A stretch of 64,000 nucleotides of DNA from Lachnoclostridium sp. An14. GTDB lineage: Bacteria; Bacillota; Clostridia; Lachnospirales; Lachnospiraceae. The DNA is taken from positions 1 through 64,000 of the forward strand of contig NZ_NFLE01000014.1 in the NCBI RefSeq assembly GCF_002160755.1. Direction: 5' to 3'. Numbering within the stretch: the first letter of the stretch is position 1; each line of letters starts with the position of its first letter. Made by a program: the position numbers and the translations under genes. Of the stretch, positions 8,159-16,835 are shown piece by piece. A model generated the notes under the pieces. That model was not told where the DNA came from. It was given only the letters and a program-made list of their open reading frames with translations, and made no database searches.

Positions 8159-10849
8159 TCAGCCTGGCGGCGGCTCTACGTTCATTACGTCGTCCTCAAA
8201 CTCATTGATCACCGCTCCTCCGGAGAAGGAGGGGGGCTGGAAGGTGGCCTGAGGCGCCTGTGGGGTGGAGCCGGGGCTCACGGGAGGCGTGATGGTGGTG
8301 TTGGGGTTGATGATCACGCTGGAGCCGGAGTGGATGGTACAGTAGTCCGGCAGGGCGAACTGGGAGTCGTCGGTGACGGCCGTCTCCCCCGACGGAATAT
8401 TCATAAATACGCCGGTGGTCTTGGTGGGGCAGTATTCCGTGGCCAGCATTCCCGACTCGGAACAGACCGTAGCCCGCACATGGTTGTTGCAGACCTCTGT
8501 GGGGACGGTGCCCTTGGCGAAATATTCCGTGTACACCGCGTTTCCTCTGGGATCGGCGGAGCAGACGCCGGGCACGGCCAGCTTGCCGGATTTCCGGCAG
8601 ATTTCCGCGGTCTCGATGCTGTCCGGCACCGTAAAGCCGGGGTCAGATAAGCCCTCGTGGACCCTGGTCATGATCTTTCTCCAGATGTCCTTGTGGAAAC
8701 TGGTGCCGCCGTTGCTGGCGGTGAGTTTCTGGTTGTTGTCACAGCCGCCCCAGACGCCTGCGGTGTAGTAGGGGGTGAACCCTACGAACCAGATGTCATT
8801 GTTGGCTGTGGTGGTGCCGCTCTTTCCGGCGGCGGACATCCCGGAGAGGGCCGCCCTGGTGCTGGTGGAATTTACACTCATTCCCGAGCTGGAAAAATGG
8901 CGGTTGGCCTCCAGGGACTCGGACATGGCGTCCGTGAGCAGGAAGGCGGTGGAATCCTTGAGCACCCGCTTGGTCTCCGGCTGGTTGTCGATGAGCACCC
9001 GGCCGTTGTGGTCTAAAATCTTCGTGAAGAAAATGGGTTTCGTGTACACGCCTCCGTTGGCGATGGCGGAAAACGCTCCCGTCAGCTCCAGGTTGGAGAC
9101 GCCCTTGGTCAGGCCGCCTAGGGCCGCCGCCGCGGTCACGTCGGTGTCCACCAGGGAGGTGATCCCCAGGTTTTTCGCGTACTCAATGCCCAGCTGGGGT
9201 GTCACCGTCTCCATCAGGCAGCGCACTGCCACGATGTTCATGGAGTAGATGATGCCCTCCCGGATGTTGGAGTAGCCCAGGAATCCGGAGGAGTACCAGT
9301 TGCGGAAGGTCTTGGTCCCCACGGTGTAGGGGGCGTCGTAGTAGACCGTTCCCAGGGTGGAGCCGCAGGTGTCCAGAGCCGGGGCGAAACAGGTCAGCAC
9401 CTTAAATACAGAGCCGGGCTGACGCACCACGTCGCTGGCGCGGTTTAAGGTGCGGCTGGCGGTCTTTTCCCCGCGGCCGCCGCTGATGGCCTTCACCTCC
9501 CCGGTGTACTGATCCATCAGCACGAAGGATACCTGGGGCTGGAGGATCATGGTCAGGGATTCGCCGATGACCTCGTCGTCCTCCTTTAACTGCCAGGAGC
9601 GGTACTGTTCCACGTCGTTCTGAGCCGCCTCCTGGCTGCCGTAGAGGCCGTCGTGGGAGTCGCCTAACACCTCGGCGTGCCACTTGTCCAGGTCGTGCTC
9701 GGAGAAATGCTCCGTGGTGCCGTCGGCATGGGTGACGGAGAGGCGGTACTCTACGGAGTATTTGGCTGCCGTGTAGTTGTCCGGGTTATTGACCTCCTCG
9801 TCCACGATGGCCTGGAGGGCCGGATCCTGGGTGGTGTAGATCTGCAGGCCGCCGCTGTAGATCAGGTTGGAGGCCTGGCTCTCTGTGTAGCCTAACTGGT
9901 TCATCAGGGCATCCATCACCTGGTCGATGAGCTCGTCCGTAAAATAGCTGTAAGGGGTGATGCTTTCCTTGGTGAGGAGATCCACGTCCTGGATGCGGTC
10001 ATAGACGTTGTCCGCCAGGGCCTCCTCCTGGTCCTTCTGGGAAATGTAGCCCTGGTCCACCATGTTTTGCAGGATGATGCGCCGTTTCTCCTCGTTGGCC
10101 TCCCGGCCGGAGATGGGGTTGTACTTTGTGGGGTTCTGGGTGATGCCCGCCAGCACGGTGCACTCCGACAGGGTCAAATCGGAGAGGTTCTTATTAAAGT
10201 ACCGTTTGGCTGCCACCTTTACCCCCAGGGTGTTGTTTCCCAGGTTGATGGTGTTTAAATAGTTGGTGATAATGAGCTCCTTGCTCATGCTTTTGTCCAG
10301 CTGCAGGGCCAGGTACTGTTCCTGGATTTTCCGCTCGATGCGGTCACCCCAGTTGTCCTCGCCGCCGCCTCCCAGCACGTTGTTCTTGATAAGCTGCTGG
10401 GTGATGGTGCTGGCGCCGCCGCTGTAGTCGTGGGTGAGGACACCCCAGGCGGCCCTGGCGATGGAGCGCAGGTCAATGCCGTTGTGTTTCCAGAACCGGG
10501 CGTCCTCGATGGCCACGAAGGCGTTGATCAGATCCTTGGGGATCTCCTCGTACTCTGCCTCCTCCCGGTTGGAGCCGGTTTTGACCAGGGTGTCGGTCAG
10601 GTTTCCGGCGCTGTCATAGACCGTGGTAGCGTAGCCAGCGGGGACGATGCTTTCCAGATTTAACTCCGGGGCCTTCTCAATGATGCCGTTGATGATGCCA
10701 AGGCCCATGCCCGCTCCGGTGACGCCGAGAAACAAAAACAGCACGAACAGCAGCTTGACAAGGGAAAAGCTCATCTTGGAGAAGTATTTTTTCCTCCTGG
10801 ACTGGAGCGTTTTCAGCTTTTGTTCCGTTCCGCGTTTTCCGTAGTTCAT
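8159..10849 (-). CDS. Class A penicillin-binding protein (PBP1A-type)
   Basis: Bifunctional peptidoglycan synthase of 896 residues, anchored by one membrane segment near residues 28-50. The glycosyltransferase domain shows EDARFWKHNGIDLRSI with the catalytic Glu, and GGASTITQQLIKN. The transpeptidase domain shows SVFK (active-site Ser and Lys), SMN and KSGTT. A proline-rich, probably extracellular tail ends the protein (PQAPQATFQPPSFSGG). The frame stays open another 121 codons upstream, but that part is not family-like, whereas the ATG at 10849 has a perfect AAGGAGG (10853-10861 region) and is followed by a basic, Lys/Arg-rich cytoplasmic segment. It is divergent from the ABC-F gene across a shared control region. 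Confidence 0.95.
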   Translation of the reverse strand: MNYGKRGTEQKLKTLQSRRKKYFSKMSFSLVKLLFVLFLFLGVTGAGMGLGIINGIIEKAPELNLESIVPAGYATTVYDSAGNLTDTLVKTGSNREEAEYEEIPKDLINAFVAIEDARFWKHNGIDLRSIARAAWGVLTHDYSGGASTITQQLIKNNVLGGGGEDNWGDRIERKIQEQYLALQLDKSMSKELIITNYLNTINLGNNTLGVKVAAKRYFNKNLSDLTLSECTVLAGITQNPTKYNPISGREANEEKRRIILQNMVDQGYISQKDQEEALADNVYDRIQDVDLLTKESITPYSYFTDELIDQVMDALMNQLGYTESQASNLIYSGGLQIYTTQDPALQAIVDEEVNNPDNYTAAKYSVEYRLSVTHADGTTEHFSEHDLDKWHAEVLGDSHDGLYGSQEAAQNDVEQYRSWQLKEDDEVIGESLTMILQPQVSFVLMDQYTGEVKAISGGRGEKTASRTLNRASDVVRQPGSVFKVLTCFAPALDTCGSTLGTVYYDAPYTVGTKTFRNWYSSGFLGYSNIREGIIYSMNIVAVRCLMETVTPQLGIEYAKNLGITSLVDTDVTAAAALGGLTKGVSNLELTGAFSAIANGGVYTKPIFFTKILDHNGRVLIDNQPETKRVLKDSTAFLLTDAMSESLEANRHFSSSGMSVNSTSTRAALSGMSAAGKSGTTTANNDIWFVGFTPYYTAGVWGGCDNNQKLTASNGGTSFHKDIWRKIMTRVHEGLSDPGFTVPDSIETAEICRKSGKLAVPGVCSADPRGNAVYTEYFAKGTVPTEVCNNHVRATVCSESGMLATEYCPTKTTGVFMNIPSGETAVTDDSQFALPDYCTIHSGSSVIINPNTTITPPVSPGSTPQAPQATFQPPSFSGGAVINEFEDDVMNVEPPPG

Positions 10850-10888
10850 ATAACCTCCTTTCCGGGATTCCCCGGTCAGTATTCCCAT

Positions 10889-10917
10889 AGTATACCAAAT
10901 ATCGTCCTGAAATTCAA
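10889..10917 (-). promoter_or_regulatory. Predicted promoter of the penicillin-binding protein gene
   Basis: Minus strand TTGAAT (10917-10912), 17 bases, TATACT (10894-10889). The transcription start would be about 33 bases from the start codon. Confidence 0.65.
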
Positions 10918-10926
10918 CGTCTGGCG

Positions 10927-10959
10927 TTTTCCCGGGAAAATGGCGCATTTCCCGGGAAA
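10927..10959. promoter_or_regulatory. Tandem TTTCCCGGGAAA palindromes between divergent promoters
   Basis: Two perfect palindromes, TTTTCCCGGGAAAA (10927-10940) and TTTCCCGGGAAA (10948-10959), with centres 20 bases apart, i.e. two helical turns on the same DNA face. They lie 10 bases upstream of the minus-strand -35 and 15 bases upstream of the plus-strand -35. They look like paired operator sites for a dimeric regulator that I cannot name. Confidence 0.7.
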
Positions 10960-10974
10960 ATAGACGGTTTCCTC

Positions 10975-11003
10975 TTGCCAGAACGGCCGCTGTCAGGTAG
11001 AAT
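10975..11003 (+). promoter_or_regulatory. Predicted promoter of the ABC-F gene
   Basis: TTGCCA (10975-10980), 17 bases, TAGAAT (10998-11003), about 45 bases upstream of the ATG at 11055. Confidence 0.6.
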
Positions 11004-11054
11004 GGACGCTGGCGGCTATGGGGCCGTCTGGATTCACACAAAAGGAGTGTCAGT

Positions 11055-12608
11055 ATGAGTATTTTAAATGTAGAGCATTTGAGCCACGGGTTCGGCGACC
11101 GGGCCATTTTCCACGATGTGTCCTTCCGCCTGTTAAAGGGGGAGCACATCGGCCTCATCGGGGCCAACGGCGAGGGAAAGTCTACTTTTATGAATATTAT
11201 CACCGGGGCCATGCAGCCGGACGAGGGAAAGGTGGAATGGGCGAAAAACGTCCGCGTGGGCTACCTGGACCAGCACACGGTCCTGGAGAAGGGAATGACC
11301 ATCCGGGACGTGCTAAAGAGCGCGTTTTCCTTCCTATTTGAGATGGAGGAGCGGATGAACGCCATCTGCGATTCCATGGGAGAGGCGTCGGAGGAGGAGA
11401 TGGCCGCCATGATGGAGGAGCTGGGGACCATTCAGGACCTGCTCATGGCCCATGATTTTTACGTGATCGACTCCAAAGTGGAGGAGGTGGGCCGGGCCTT
11501 CGGCTTAGACGAGCTGGGGCTGGACAAGGATGTGACGGAGCTTTCCGGCGGCCAGAGGACGAAGGTGCTTTTGGCAAAGCTGCTCCTGGAAAAGCCGGAC
11601 ATCCTGCTTCTCGACGAGCCGACCAACTACCTGGACGTACAGCACATCGAGTGGCTGAAACGGTATCTCCAGGAGTATGAGAACGCGTTTATCCTCATCT
11701 CCCACGACATCCCGTTTTTAAACAGCGTCATCAACCTGATCTACCACATGGAAAACCAGCGGCTGGACCGCTACGTAGGGGACTACGACAAGTTCCAGGA
11801 GGTCTACGCCATGAAACGGGCTCAGCTGGAGGCGGCTTACAAGCGGCAGCAGCAGGAGATCGCCGATCTCCAGGACTTCGTGGCCCGCAACAAGGCCCGG
11901 GTGGCCACCAGGAATATGGCCATGTCCCGGCAGAAAAAGCTGGACAAAATGGAGGTCATTGAGCTGGCGAAGGAGAAACCGAAGCCGGAGTTTCACTTCC
12001 TGGAGGCCAGAACCTCCGGAAAGCTGATATTTGAGACGAAGGAGCTGGTGATCGGGTACGACGAGCCTCTTTCCAGGCCCTTAAACTTTTCCATGGAGAG
12101 AGGGGAGCGGGTAGTCTTAGTGGGGGCAAACGGCATCGGAAAAACCACCCTCTTAAAGAGCCTGCTGGGCCTGATCCCGTCCCTGTCCGGGGAGGTGGAG
12201 CAGGGGGATTACCTCTCCATCGGCTATTTTGAGCAGGAGGCGGATCCTGGGAACACCACCAGCTGCATCGAGGAGATCTGGAAGGAATTTCCCTCCTTCA
12301 CCCAGTACCAGGTCCGCTCTGCCCTGGCAAAGTGCGGGCTGACCACGAAAAACATCGAGAGCCAGGTGCGGGTGCTCTCCGGCGGCGAGCAGGCCAAGGT
12401 GCGGCTGTGCAAGCTGATGAACCGGGAGACCAACGTGCTGCTCTTGGACGAGCCCACCAACCACCTGGACGTGGACGCCAAGGAGGAGCTGAAACGGGCT
12501 TTAAAGGAATATAAGGGCACCATTCTCCTCATCTGCCATGAGCCGGAGTTTTACGAGGGCCTGGCCACCAAGGTGATGGACTGCTCAGAGTGGGCGCTGC
12601 GGGTGTAG
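11055..12608 (+). CDS. ABC-F family ribosome-associated ATPase
   Basis: Soluble protein of 517 residues with two ABC ATPase domains and no membrane part. Domain 1 has Walker A GANGEGKST, signature LSGGQRTK and Walker B ILLLDEPTNYLD. Domain 2 has GANGIGKTT, LSGGEQAK and VLLLDEPTNHLD. A charged helical linker (YKRQQQEIADLQDFVARNKA) around residues 255-300 is the P-site tRNA interaction motif of ABC-F translation factors. It resembles the YkpA/YbiT housekeeping branch more than drug-resistance Vga/Msr types, but resistance cannot be excluded by reading. ATG follows AAAGGAG. A hairpin with six T follows at 12617. Confidence 0.93.
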   Translation: MSILNVEHLSHGFGDRAIFHDVSFRLLKGEHIGLIGANGEGKSTFMNIITGAMQPDEGKVEWAKNVRVGYLDQHTVLEKGMTIRDVLKSAFSFLFEMEERMNAICDSMGEASEEEMAAMMEELGTIQDLLMAHDFYVIDSKVEEVGRAFGLDELGLDKDVTELSGGQRTKVLLAKLLLEKPDILLLDEPTNYLDVQHIEWLKRYLQEYENAFILISHDIPFLNSVINLIYHMENQRLDRYVGDYDKFQEVYAMKRAQLEAAYKRQQQEIADLQDFVARNKARVATRNMAMSRQKKLDKMEVIELAKEKPKPEFHFLEARTSGKLIFETKELVIGYDEPLSRPLNFSMERGERVVLVGANGIGKTTLLKSLLGLIPSLSGEVEQGDYLSIGYFEQEADPGNTTSCIEEIWKEFPSFTQYQVRSALAKCGLTTKNIESQVRVLSGGEQAKVRLCKLMNRETNVLLLDEPTNHLDVDAKEELKRALKEYKGTILLICHEPEFYEGLATKVMDCSEWALRV

Positions 12609-12616
12609 GCGGATTT

Positions 12617-12649
12617 CGCCGGGCTGCATCACGGGAACCGGCGTTTTTT
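12617..12649 (+). terminator. Terminator after the ABC-F gene
   Basis: CGCCGG (12617-12622) pairs with CCGGCG (12638-12643), followed by six T (12644-12649). The 40 bases that follow (TGTGGCGCAGCCGCCCTC...) look like a remnant of the terminator-associated repeat. Confidence 0.7.
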
Positions 12650-12799
12650 GTGGCGCAGCCGCCCTCTGGCGCGGGCCATAGGGCCTCCGTGTTATTTTAC
12701 AAATTTCATACAAAACCGAGATGATAGATTTTACATTTTCTTTCTATAATTGGAAACCGTAAGACAAAACCACAACGACAACGGTTCAGGAGGAAGAAT

Positions 12800-14359
12800 A
12801 TGAGAAGAAAACAGATCATCTCGGCTTTTTTAATTGGCGCCATGCTGGTGGGAGCTCAGCAGGCATGGGCAGCCACCGTCCACTATAACGACTCCAGCCT
12901 TACGGGCGACCCGGAGGAGTGGAACGCCTACGTGGCCGGCTGGGAAAACCTGGCAAACGACTACACCCAGGTTTCCTTAACGCCCGGCTGCGCGGCCACA
13001 GAGATAAACTTTGCCTGGTACAACCAGGGGACGGAAGGCAGCCCTATCGTATATTTCGGCACGGATCCCCAGAATCTGAAGGCCTATCACGGCACGTCAA
13101 ACAGCGTGGACCCAAGCCTCACCGGCGGGAAATCGTACTGCTACAACTATGTGACCGTCACCGGCCTTGCGGAGAACACCACTTACTACTACGCGGTGGC
13201 GAAGGGGGATACGGTTTCCGCCACGGAGGTGTACCGTACCGGAGACTTTGACAGCGTAAACATCCTTTACGTGGGAGATCCCCAGGTGGGCGCCTCCAAG
13301 GGACAGCCTCAGGGAGAGGGAAAGCTGGTTCAGGGCACCGGCGCGGCCAACACGGCGGCCAGAAATGACGGCTTTGCCTGGGACCGCACCTTGGACATCG
13401 CTCTGGAGCAGAACCCGGACTTAAACTTCATGATCTCCGCCGGCGACCAGGTGAACAATACGGGAAACGCCAAGGAGGAGGAGTATGCGGCCTACCTGTC
13501 CGCCAGCGCGTTAAAGAGCCTGCCGGCAGCCACCACCATTGGAAACCACGACTCCTTAAACCCGGATTATTCCTACCATTTTAATAACCCCAACCCCACC
13601 GGTCTGGGAATGACCCAGGCGGGGGGAGACTACTACTACAGCTACGGCCCCGGCCTGTTCATTATGTTAAACACCAATAACTACAACGCGGCGGAGCACA
13701 AGGAGGCCATCCGCCAGGCTGTGGAGGCCTATCCGGACGCTCAGTGGCGGGTGGTGACCATCCATCAGGACATCTACGGCTCCGGCCTGGATCACTCTGA
13801 CACGGACGGCATGATCCTGCGCACCCAGCTCACTCCCATTTTCGACGAGTTTGACATCGACGTGGTGCTCCAGGGACACGACCACACCTACAGCCGCTCC
13901 AAGCTGCTCTACGGCGACCAGAAGGAGCATAACAGCTACGAGTTCCGCTTAAACGAGGCCGGGGACGACTACGACTGGGACAACGCCTACAATAAGGAGA
14001 CCGGCGAGAAGATCAGCCTCTACCCGGCAGAGGGCGACGCGGCAGCCGCGGAGGCAAAGGACCGTTTCACCGCCGACAACCGCTGCTACACCATCGAAAC
14101 CGCCGGCGAGATGACGGTTACCGATCCCAAGGGAACTCTGTACATGACGGCAAACTCCGCCTCCGGTTCCAAATATTACGAGCTGACCAACGCACAGCAG
14201 GACTACATCGCCAACCGGAGCCAGAACTGGCTGCCCAGCTACTCTGTGATCAACATGGATCAGAATCATTTCAGCATCGCCACCTACCAGATCACGGACA
14301 GCGGCGCGGTGGAGACCATCGACAGCACCTTTACCATTCAGAAGACGGCGGGCAGATAA
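12800..14359 (+). CDS. Secreted metallophosphoesterase (purple acid phosphatase-like)
   Basis: 519-residue exported phosphoesterase. A signal peptide covers residues 1-24 (cleavage after QQAWA). Next comes a fibronectin III-like N-terminal domain (about 30-145) ending in ENTTYYYAVAKGD. The calcineurin-like catalytic domain has all metal motifs: GDPQVG, SAGDQVN, GNHDS, a His in VTIHQDIY, and GHDHTYSR. This layout is that of purple acid phosphatase-type enzymes that release phosphate from organic esters outside the cell; the true substrate is unknown. The ATG follows CAGGAGGAAG. A TATAAT lies at 12745-12750 but lacks a clear -35. The YibE/F gene begins on the base after its stop codon. Confidence 0.92.
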   Translation: MRRKQIISAFLIGAMLVGAQQAWAATVHYNDSSLTGDPEEWNAYVAGWENLANDYTQVSLTPGCAATEINFAWYNQGTEGSPIVYFGTDPQNLKAYHGTSNSVDPSLTGGKSYCYNYVTVTGLAENTTYYYAVAKGDTVSATEVYRTGDFDSVNILYVGDPQVGASKGQPQGEGKLVQGTGAANTAARNDGFAWDRTLDIALEQNPDLNFMISAGDQVNNTGNAKEEEYAAYLSASALKSLPAATTIGNHDSLNPDYSYHFNNPNPTGLGMTQAGGDYYYSYGPGLFIMLNTNNYNAAEHKEAIRQAVEAYPDAQWRVVTIHQDIYGSGLDHSDTDGMILRTQLTPIFDEFDIDVVLQGHDHTYSRSKLLYGDQKEHNSYEFRLNEAGDDYDWDNAYNKETGEKISLYPAEGDAAAAEAKDRFTADNRCYTIETAGEMTVTDPKGTLYMTANSASGSKYYELTNAQQDYIANRSQNWLPSYSVINMDQNHFSIATYQITDSGAVETIDSTFTIQKTAGR

Positions 14360-15508
14360 ATGAAATCACTGACAGAACGAATTCGCAGACATTCCAGAAC
14401 CATCATCCTTGCGGTTCTCGTTCTGGCGGCCGTGGGCGGACTGATCGTCCGCCTTCACGGCGTTGTCAGGACGGAGCTGGTAAACCGCACCGGCCAGACC
14501 TTTGAGACCGGTGTGGTGACGGAAATTTTGCAGGACAACCTCCAGGAGGACGGCACCCGGGTGGGCCAGCAGACGGTGGTGGTGCACATGACCAGCGGAG
14601 CGAAACAGGGGGAGGACCTGGTGACTACCAGCAACTCCGGCTATCTGTTTGGCGCTCCCTGTGAGGTGGGGATGCGGGTGGTGATCCTGCAGAGCGTGGC
14701 GGGAGAGACGGTGATTACCAGCGTCTATTCCATGGACCGCAAGGAGGTCATCATCGGTTTCGCCCTGCTGTACATCCTGGCCCTCTGCCTGGTGGGCGGC
14801 TGGCAGGGCGTCCGCGGCGCCCTGGGGCTGATTTTTACCTTCGCGGCTATCCTCTATATTTATCTGCCCCTGGTGTACCTGGGCCATTCCCCCTTCTGGG
14901 TGTCCGTATTTATCTGCGTGATCACCACCCTGGTTACCATGGCGCTCATCGGCGGGTTTACCAGGAAAACGGCCTGCGCCACCCTGGGGACCATGGCGGG
15001 GGTGGTGATCGCCGGGGCGGCGGCTACGGCCTTTTCCCATATGGCGGGCATCACTGGCTGGAATGTGTCGGACATTGAGAGCCTGATGACTTTGCAGCAG
15101 GTAAATGGGATCCAGGTGGGCGGCCTGCTGTTTTCCGGCCTTTTAATCAGCGCCCTGGGAGCGGTGATGGACGTGGCCATGTCCATTTCCAGCTCCATGC
15201 AGGAGCTGTGCGACCAGAATCCCTCCATCACCAGGATGGAGCTGATGCGGGCGGGAATGCGGGTGGGCCGGGACATGATGGGCACAGATTCCAACACCCT
15301 GATCCTGGCCTTCGCCGGCACCAGCCTTTCCATGCTGGTGATGAATTACGCCTACGACCTGCCGTTCCTGCAGATCATCAACTCCAACAACATCGGCATC
15401 GCCGTGATGCAGGGCCTTTCCGGCAGTTTCGGCATCGTACTGAGCGTACCGGCTACGGTGGTGATGGCGGCTTACATTTTGTGCTATAAGAAACCGCGCT
15501 CCCTGTGA
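14360..15508 (+). CDS. YibE/F family membrane protein
   Basis: A 382-residue integral membrane protein. It has one N-terminal membrane segment (about residues 13-30), an extracytoplasmic beta-rich segment with VVTEILQDN and GAKQGEDLVTTSN, then about seven membrane helices. The family is conserved in Firmicutes and its job is unknown; a transport role has been suggested in Lactococcus, but that is not shown here. It starts immediately at the phosphoesterase stop (TAAATG), with no strong ribosome binding site of its own, so translation is probably coupled. The pair may therefore act together at the cell surface. A strong terminator follows at 15645. Confidence 0.88.
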   Translation: MKSLTERIRRHSRTIILAVLVLAAVGGLIVRLHGVVRTELVNRTGQTFETGVVTEILQDNLQEDGTRVGQQTVVVHMTSGAKQGEDLVTTSNSGYLFGAPCEVGMRVVILQSVAGETVITSVYSMDRKEVIIGFALLYILALCLVGGWQGVRGALGLIFTFAAILYIYLPLVYLGHSPFWVSVFICVITTLVTMALIGGFTRKTACATLGTMAGVVIAGAAATAFSHMAGITGWNVSDIESLMTLQQVNGIQVGGLLFSGLLISALGAVMDVAMSISSSMQELCDQNPSITRMELMRAGMRVGRDMMGTDSNTLILAFAGTSLSMLVMNYAYDLPFLQIINSNNIGIAVMQGLSGSFGIVLSVPATVVMAAYILCYKKPRSL

Positions 15509-15644
15509 CAGAAATGTCCTGGCTCATGGGGACTTCGCGGGGAGAAACATACCTGTTCGCAGGGCGGCGCTCCGGCAGGAGCGGGCCCTGGCGCGGGCGC
15601 ATACAAAATTCGCGTATAACATTTCGGAAATAAAAAAGGCTGCG

Positions 15645-15682
15645 ACCGGCTGGCTGTGAGAAAAACAGTCAGCCGGTTTTTT
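15645..15682 (+). terminator. Terminator after the phosphoesterase-YibE/F operon
   Basis: ACCGGCTGGCTG (15645-15656) pairs with CAGTCAGCCGGT (15666-15677) with one mismatch, followed by a six-base T-run to 15682. Between the gene end and this hairpin (15528-15602) is a stretch resembling the distal half of the dispersed repeat. Confidence 0.9.
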
Positions 15683-15750
15683 GTGTCATGAGAAACCGCG
15701 TTCCCTACGGCACAAAAGCCTCCTGCGGGAGGCGCACACTTTTTCATGAA
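15683..15750 (+). repeat. Terminator-associated repeat, copy near 15.7 kb
   Basis: Starts at the T-run of the terminator with TGTGTCATGAGAAACC, CGTTCCCTACGGC, AAAAGCCTCCTGCGGGAGGC and GCACACTTTTTC. It shares order and wording with copy 1 but lacks the GGCTG/CAGCC part, a version of which lies before the terminator. Confidence 0.6.
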
Positions 15751-15754
15751 ATCC

Positions 15755-15805
15755 TTTACAGCGCCACAAAAATAAGGTATCTTTTAGTTAGTTATAACGA
15801 ACTAA
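15755..15805 (+). promoter_or_regulatory. Promoter and palindromic operator of the first LysR gene
   Basis: TTTACA (15755-15760), 17 bases, TATCTT (15778-15783). Abutting the -10 is a 22-base palindrome (15784-15805) whose arms TTAGTT/AACTAA flank a GTTATAAC core, with one mismatched pair. Its place over the transcription start suggests autorepression by the LysR protein. Confidence 0.65.
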
Positions 15806-15816
15806 GGAGAAAAACG

Positions 15817-16731
15817 ATGGATTTGAAACAGCTGGAATATTTTACTGTCACCTGTGAATGCGGTAGCTTTTCCAAGGCGGCGGCCTGTATGTACACCTCT
15901 CAGCCCAACGTCAGCAAGGTGATCCGGGCGCTGGAGCACGAGCTGGGAAGGCCCCTTTTAAACCGCCACGGAAAAGGGGTGCGGCCCACGGCCTTCGGAA
16001 AATCGGTGCTGGAACACGCCAGGCTTATGCTAAAGCTTTCCGCCGCCATTGGGGCCCTGGCCCTGCCGGATGAGAGGGAAGGACTTCGCATTTCCGCCTA
16101 TCCCAGCAACATGATTTCCCGCCTTCTGGTGGATTTCTACAAAGAGTGGGGCAGCCGGTTTCCCATCGAGTACCACGAGGGCGCGGTGGAGGAAATCACG
16201 GATCACGTCCACCAGGGGATTTCGGAACTTGCCATCGTATACGTGGCGCAGAACCAGGTGGCGTCGTTTCAGCATATTCTGGCCCACAAAAACCTGGAGT
16301 TTGTTCCCCAGGACGTGAAAAAGCTCTGCGTCTATGTGGGGCCGAACCATCCTCTGTACCAGAGTGACAGCATTGATTTTGAGGAACTTCCAAGGCTGAA
16401 ATTTATCCGGGGGATCCGGGACTTTTTTTCCATGGAGCACCATCTGGAAAAGGCGAGTATGGGGGCAGTGGACACGAATCTGCTGGATTATATCATTTAT
16501 ACGAACAGCGACCATTTCAACATCAATCTGCTGCTTCATACGGATATTTGCAATCTGGGGCTGAAATTTATGTATGGCCCCTATCAGCAGTATGACATTA
16601 AAGCCCTGGAAATCAATGGGTGCGAGCCGTTTTTGCAGGTGGGATACGTAAAGGCGCCGGACCGCCTCCTAAGCCCTCAGGCGCTGTGGGTGATCGACCG
16701 TTTTCGTGAGATGCTGAAAAACGAGCTATAA
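15817..16731 (+). CDS. LysR-family transcriptional regulator
   Basis: A 304-residue regulator. The N-terminal winged helix-turn-helix (residues 1-60) reads MDLKQLEYFTVTCECGSFSKAA and TSQPNVSKVIRALEHELGRPLL, a classic LysR start. The rest is the periplasmic-binding-like effector domain. The ATG at 15817 is chosen because AAGGAGA precedes it and the LysR fold begins here; the frame extends 43 codons upstream through the promoter and repeat. It lies directly upstream of the Nik-like transporter operon on the same strand, with a strong dyad in the gap, so it probably controls that operon and itself. The effector is unknown. Confidence 0.93.
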   Translation: MDLKQLEYFTVTCECGSFSKAAACMYTSQPNVSKVIRALEHELGRPLLNRHGKGVRPTAFGKSVLEHARLMLKLSAAIGALALPDEREGLRISAYPSNMISRLLVDFYKEWGSRFPIEYHEGAVEEITDHVHQGISELAIVYVAQNQVASFQHILAHKNLEFVPQDVKKLCVYVGPNHPLYQSDSIDFEELPRLKFIRGIRDFFSMEHHLEKASMGAVDTNLLDYIIYTNSDHFNINLLLHTDICNLGLKFMYGPYQQYDIKALEINGCEPFLQVGYVKAPDRLLSPQALWVIDRFREMLKNEL

Positions 16732-16761
16732 CAAAATGTTATGGGAATTCATAACATTTTG
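16732..16761 (+). promoter_or_regulatory. Dyad upstream of the Nik-like operon (candidate LysR site)
   Basis: Perfect 12-base arms CAAAATGTTATG (16732-16743) and CATAACATTTTG (16750-16761) with a 6-base centre. No T-run follows, so it is not an obvious terminator. It shares the GTTAT/ATAAC core with the operator at 15784. Possible -10 boxes lie at 16785-16809 without a good -35, as expected for an activator-dependent promoter. Confidence 0.6.
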
Positions 16762-16835
16762 CCATCTGTTAGGATTGACTAACCTATGCTATGCTATCTC
16801 CTGTAGTATTTGACCGATACACAAGGAGGAATAAG

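Noticed and set aside
10850-11212. A 121-codon N-terminal extension of the penicillin-binding protein frame
   Set aside because: It runs antisense into the ABC-F gene, is not family-like, crosses both promoters, and a perfect AAGGAGG sits before the ATG at 10849.
16732-16761. Dyad after the first LysR gene read as a terminator
   Set aside because: No T-run follows and the centre matches the LysR operator core; termination cannot be wholly excluded.
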